A stretch of 13,611 bases of DNA. Origin: Patescibacteria group bacterium. Its GTDB lineage: Bacteria > Patescibacteriota > Patescibacteriia > UBA9934. A program made the translations under genes and the position numbers. The notes beneath the pieces were generated by a model, which searched no databases, was not told where the DNA came from, and was given only the letters and a program-made list of their open reading frames with translations. The DNA lies in the NCBI GenBank assembly GCA_018818445.1, contig JAHISC010000007.1, positions 1-13,611 of the forward strand. The letters are read 5' to 3'. Shown here piece by piece: positions 10,939 through 13,611 of the stretch. How positions within the stretch are numbered: position 1 is the stretch's first letter; each line of letters opens with the position of its first letter.

Positions 10939-13611
10939 ATGTACGATCACAAAAACATTGATAAAAAATGGCAGAAGCGTTGGGAAGAAGCTGGAGTTTT
11001 TCAAGCTGACGACAAGTCAAGAAAACCAAAGTATTATTGTTTGATTGAATTTCCTTATCCCTCTGGAGCCGGTCTACACGTTGGCCATCCTAGAAGCTAC
11101 ACAGCACTCGACGTAATCGCCAGGAAGCGTCGCATGGAAGGCTTTAACGTTTTGTATCCTATTGGTTGGGATGCTTTTGGTTTGCCTACAGAAAATTTTG
11201 CTATTAAAACTGGCCGTCAACCGCAGGACGTTACAGCTGAAAATATTGCTACTTTCAAACGGCAGTTGAAGTCCTTAGGTTTTTCTTTTGACTGGTCACG
11301 CGAAGTGAATACAACAGATCCAGAATATTACAAATGGACGCAGTGGATGTTTTTACAGTTTTTTAAAGCTGGTTTAGCCTACAAGAAAAAGATGGCTATT
11401 AATTGGTGCCCTTCTTGTAAAATTGGTTTGGCTAATGAAGAAGTAGTGAATGGAAAATGTGAACGATGTGGTGGTCTGGTTGAAAAACGGGAGAAAGAAC
11501 AGTGGATGATTGCCATCACTAAATATGCTGACCGTTTGCTCGAGGATTTGAAGGATTTGGATTATTTGGACAAGATCAAGAAGCAACAAGAGGATTGGAT
11601 TGGCAAGAGCGAAGGAGCAGAGGTCAACTTCGTCATTGCGAGCGATAGCGAAGCAATCTCTAGCGATGGGATTGCCACGTCGACTGCGTCTCCTCGCAAC
11701 GACCAAAATACGATTAAAGTCTTCACCACGCGGCCTGACACATTGTTTGGCGCGACGTACATGGTATTGGCGCCGGAGCATCCGTTGGTGGCACAAATTA
11801 CTACAGATGAACACCAACAAGAAGTCACAGATTATGTTGAAGCGGCCAAAAATAAAACTGATATAGACCGCGCTGACGCGACCAAGGAAAAAACCGGCGT
11901 CTTTACAGGAGCTTATGCCATCAATCCGGTTAATGATGAAAAGATTCCAGTTTGGGTGGCAGATTATGTCATGATGGGCTACGGCACTGGCGCGATTATG
12001 GCTGTTCCAGCGCATGACGAACGTGACTTTGAATTTGCGAAGAAGTTTGATTTACCGATTAGGCCGGTTGTGTTGAAAGATCAGGAGCAGTTTCGAAGTT
12101 ATGTGATGGGAATGACAGAAAAAGATTTACAGGATCTGGGAGTAACTGTTATCGAGAAAACTAAAGAAGGTTATTTTAAGATTCTTATTCCATTTGATAA
12201 GCTGGGCGACTATCAGCGATTGATTGAAGAGAAACTAGAGCCGGGTTTTTGGAATGAATTTAGCACGCCCAATGATTTTAACTTTATTTTTAAGCATAAG
12301 GACGGAAAAATTGAGGAGATAGCGCTTAATGAGAGCACAAATGATTTAATCGACAAGTATGGCATGACCTTTAATGGAGAAGAACCAAAAAAGGTATCAG
12401 AAAATGTTTATTCATGGTTAGCAAAAAATGATTTTTATAGAGATCTTTTAATTCATTCAGATGCCGGCGTAGCGATTAATTCTCGGGAGTTTAATGGACT
12501 CTCAACCGCTGAATTCAAGAAAAAAATTATCAAAAGGCTGGTGAAATTGGGTGTTGGTAAAGCAGCGGTTCATTACAAGCTGCGCGATTGGGTTTTTTCG
12601 CGACAGCGTTATTGGGGCGAGCCAATTCCTTTAGTCAACTGTGAAAAATGTGGTTGGGTGGCGCTGCCAGAGTCTGAATTACCACTCAAACTGCCGGTGG
12701 TTGAAAAATATGAGCCGACCGATAGCGGCGAGTCGCCTTTAGCTTCGATTGATGAATTCGTGAACACTACTTGCCCCAAGTGCGGCGGGCCAGCCAAACG
12801 CGAAACTGACACTATGCCTAATTGGGCAGGCTCCTCTTGGTACTTTTTACGCTACATCGATCCGCATAACGACAAAGTGTTTGCAAATAAGAAGAAGCTC
12901 AAAAATTGGATGCCAATTGATTGGTATAACGGCGGTATGGAGCACACCACACTTCACCTTTTGTATTCACGTTTTTGGAATAAGTTTTTGTTTGACCAGG
13001 GTTTTGTGCCAACAACTGAGCCGTATGCCAAACGTACCAGCCAAGGTTTGATTTTGGCTGAGGACGGCTCAAAGATGAGTAAGTCAAAAGGCAACGTTGT
13101 CAATCCTGATGAAATTGTCGAGCAATATGGTGCGGACTCACTGCGTGTTTACGAGCTTTTCATGGGTCCGTTTGGGGAACCGGTGCCTTGGAGCACTAAC
13201 GGATTGAAAGGTGTGCGCAAGTTTTTAGACAGAGTGATGCGTCTCGCAGATCAAATCGTGGAGACTGAATCTGAAGTAGTAACTCGTTCACTGCACCAGA
13301 CAATTAGAAAAGTTAGTGAGGATGTAGAAGCTATGCATTTTAATACAGCCGTAGCTCAGATGATGATGTTTGTAAATGATGTTCATGCTGCAGGTGGTGT
13401 AGAAAAATCGAGTTTACTGAACTTCCTGCAAGTACTGGCACCATTTGCTCCTCATGCAGCCAATGAATTGAATGAACGTCTTGGTGGTAACGGCTTAGTT
13501 GAGACAGAGTCATGGCCAGAGTTTGATGCTAAATTAGCTCTCGAGCCTGAAATTGAAATTGCCGTGCAGGTTAATGGTAAATTGCGTGCTAGTATTTTGG
13601 TGGCTTCAGGA
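10939..13611 (+). CDS. leuS: Leucyl-tRNA synthetase (3' truncated), with a repeat insertion and an extra domain
   Basis: Class I synthetase that charges tRNA-Leu and edits wrong amino acids in its CP1 domain. There are 891 residues without a stop; the end (VQVNGKLRASILVASG) is about 50 residues short of the usual C-terminus. Seen in order: HVGH (47-50, the HIGH motif), GWDAFGLPTEN, a zinc-type CPSC...CERC pair, and IGKSEGAEV. The CP1 editing domain follows with TTRPDTLFGATY and GYGTGAIMAVPAHDERDFEFA (editing Asp present). RDWVFSRQRYWGEPIP, CEKC...CPKC, and KMSKS at 712-716 come after. HIGH to KMSKS is about 90 residues longer than in E. coli. Two insertions explain this: residues 232-255, encoded by a palindromic repeat, and about 379-507, an extra domain after CP1 with FNFIFKHKDGKIEEI and KNDFYRDLLIHS. 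The first ATG is used; the N-terminus is canonical. Confidence 0.98.
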   Translation, partial: MYDHKNIDKKWQKRWEEAGVFQADDKSRKPKYYCLIEFPYPSGAGLHVGHPRSYTALDVIARKRRMEGFNVLYPIGWDAFGLPTENFAIKTGRQPQDVTAENIATFKRQLKSLGFSFDWSREVNTTDPEYYKWTQWMFLQFFKAGLAYKKKMAINWCPSCKIGLANEEVVNGKCERCGGLVEKREKEQWMIAITKYADRLLEDLKDLDYLDKIKKQQEDWIGKSEGAEVNFVIASDSEAISSDGIATSTASPRNDQNTIKVFTTRPDTLFGATYMVLAPEHPLVAQITTDEHQQEVTDYVEAAKNKTDIDRADATKEKTGVFTGAYAINPVNDEKIPVWVADYVMMGYGTGAIMAVPAHDERDFEFAKKFDLPIRPVVLKDQEQFRSYVMGMTEKDLQDLGVTVIEKTKEGYFKILIPFDKLGDYQRLIEEKLEPGFWNEFSTPNDFNFIFKHKDGKIEEIALNESTNDLIDKYGMTFNGEEPKKVSENVYSWLAKNDFYRDLLIHSDAGVAINSREFNGLSTAEFKKKIIKRLVKLGVGKAAVHYKLRDWVFSRQRYWGEPIPLVNCEKCGWVALPESELPLKLPVVEKYEPTDSGESPLASIDEFVNTTCPKCGGPAKRETDTMPNWAGSSWYFLRYIDPHNDKVFANKKKLKNWMPIDWYNGGMEHTTLHLLYSRFWNKFLFDQGFVPTTEPYAKRTSQGLILAEDGSKMSKSKGNVVNPDEIVEQYGADSLRVYELFMGPFGEPVPWSTNGLKGVRKFLDRVMRLADQIVETESEVVTRSLHQTIRKVSEDVEAMHFNTAVAQMMMFVNDVHAAGGVEKSSLLNFLQVLAPFAPHAANELNERLGGNGLVETESWPEFDAKLALEPEIEIAVQVNGKLRASILVASG
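11632..11704. repeat. Palindromic repeat inserted in frame in leuS
   Basis: It begins GTCATTGCGAG and ends CTCGCAACGACC, near-perfect terminal inverted repeats. The core GCAATC pairs with GATTGC around a short loop. These features match the intergenic copy at 4436-4513. Read in the leuS frame it encodes VIASDSEAIS and then SDGIATSTASPRND (residues 232-255). E. coli LeuRS has only a short loop of about five residues between the equivalents of EGAEVNF and NTIKVFTTRPDT. The reading frame is kept throughout. Confidence 0.9.

Noticed and set aside
10798..11004. 68-codon minus-strand frame including CHPERRGERI
   Set aside because: This peptide is the usual translation of the AGGATGAC-type repeat and the rest is antisense to the leuS start.
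11374..12015. 213-codon open frame on the minus strand opposite leuS
   Set aside because: Antisense shadow of leuS with no family likeness; part of it is just the palindromic repeat read backwards.
1..13611. A new defence system, CRISPR array or mobile gene cassette
   Set aside because: All larger frames are housekeeping genes or common enzymes; no nuclease, transposase, integrase or regularly spaced repeats were found.

Overview
The window looks like chromosomal DNA of a small-genome, AT-rich bacterium, most likely a Candidate Phyla Radiation (Patescibacteria, Parcubacteria-like) lineage. This is an inference from compact housekeeping genes, a prolyl-tRNA synthetase without the INS editing domain, a leucyl-tRNA synthetase with a large extra insertion, a pilin-like gene beside infB, few Shine-Dalgarno sites, and many starts that sit only 6-10 nt after a -10 box. 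Ten conserved housekeeping or enzyme genes are recognisable. No tRNA, rRNA, CRISPR array, transposase or phage gene was seen.

Layout. 1-741 (+) is the 3' end of proS. 811-1068 (-) is an unrecognised 85-residue gene with unusually high GC and its own promoter, ribosome binding site and terminator. 1173-1550 (-) encodes an HU-type protein, 1607-3139 (-) RNase Y and 3301-4041 (-) TruB. 4042-4553 is a repeat-rich intergenic region with a GC-rich hairpin that may be a small RNA. 4554-5027 (+) encodes a type IV pilin-like protein and 5071-7089 (+) initiation factor IF-2. 7159-7470 (+) thioredoxin and 7580-8503 (+) thioredoxin reductase form a complete disulfide-reducing pair, separated by a strong terminator. 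8517-9194 (-) is a GT2 glycosyltransferase, convergent with trxB and divergent from glutamate dehydrogenase (9259-10467, +). A 75-residue orphan, a likely rhodanese remnant and a repeat follow, then leuS (10939 to the window edge, +).

The genes mostly serve translation (proS, leuS, infB, truB), RNA turnover (rny), nucleoid structure (hup) and thiol redox (trxA, trxB).

The most striking pattern is a set of short palindromic repeats in and between genes. Two are inserted in frame in essential-type genes. LeuRS carries about 24 extra residues encoded by a repeat whose relative lies at 4436-4513. TruB carries about 20 extra residues encoded by a repeat similar to one in its own leader. A further repeat appears to have cut off a rhodanese-like gene. 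This resembles the in-frame palindromic elements known from Rickettsia. A second pattern is apparent leaderless transcription of infB, the pilin gene, trxA, trxB, the glycosyltransferase and leuS.
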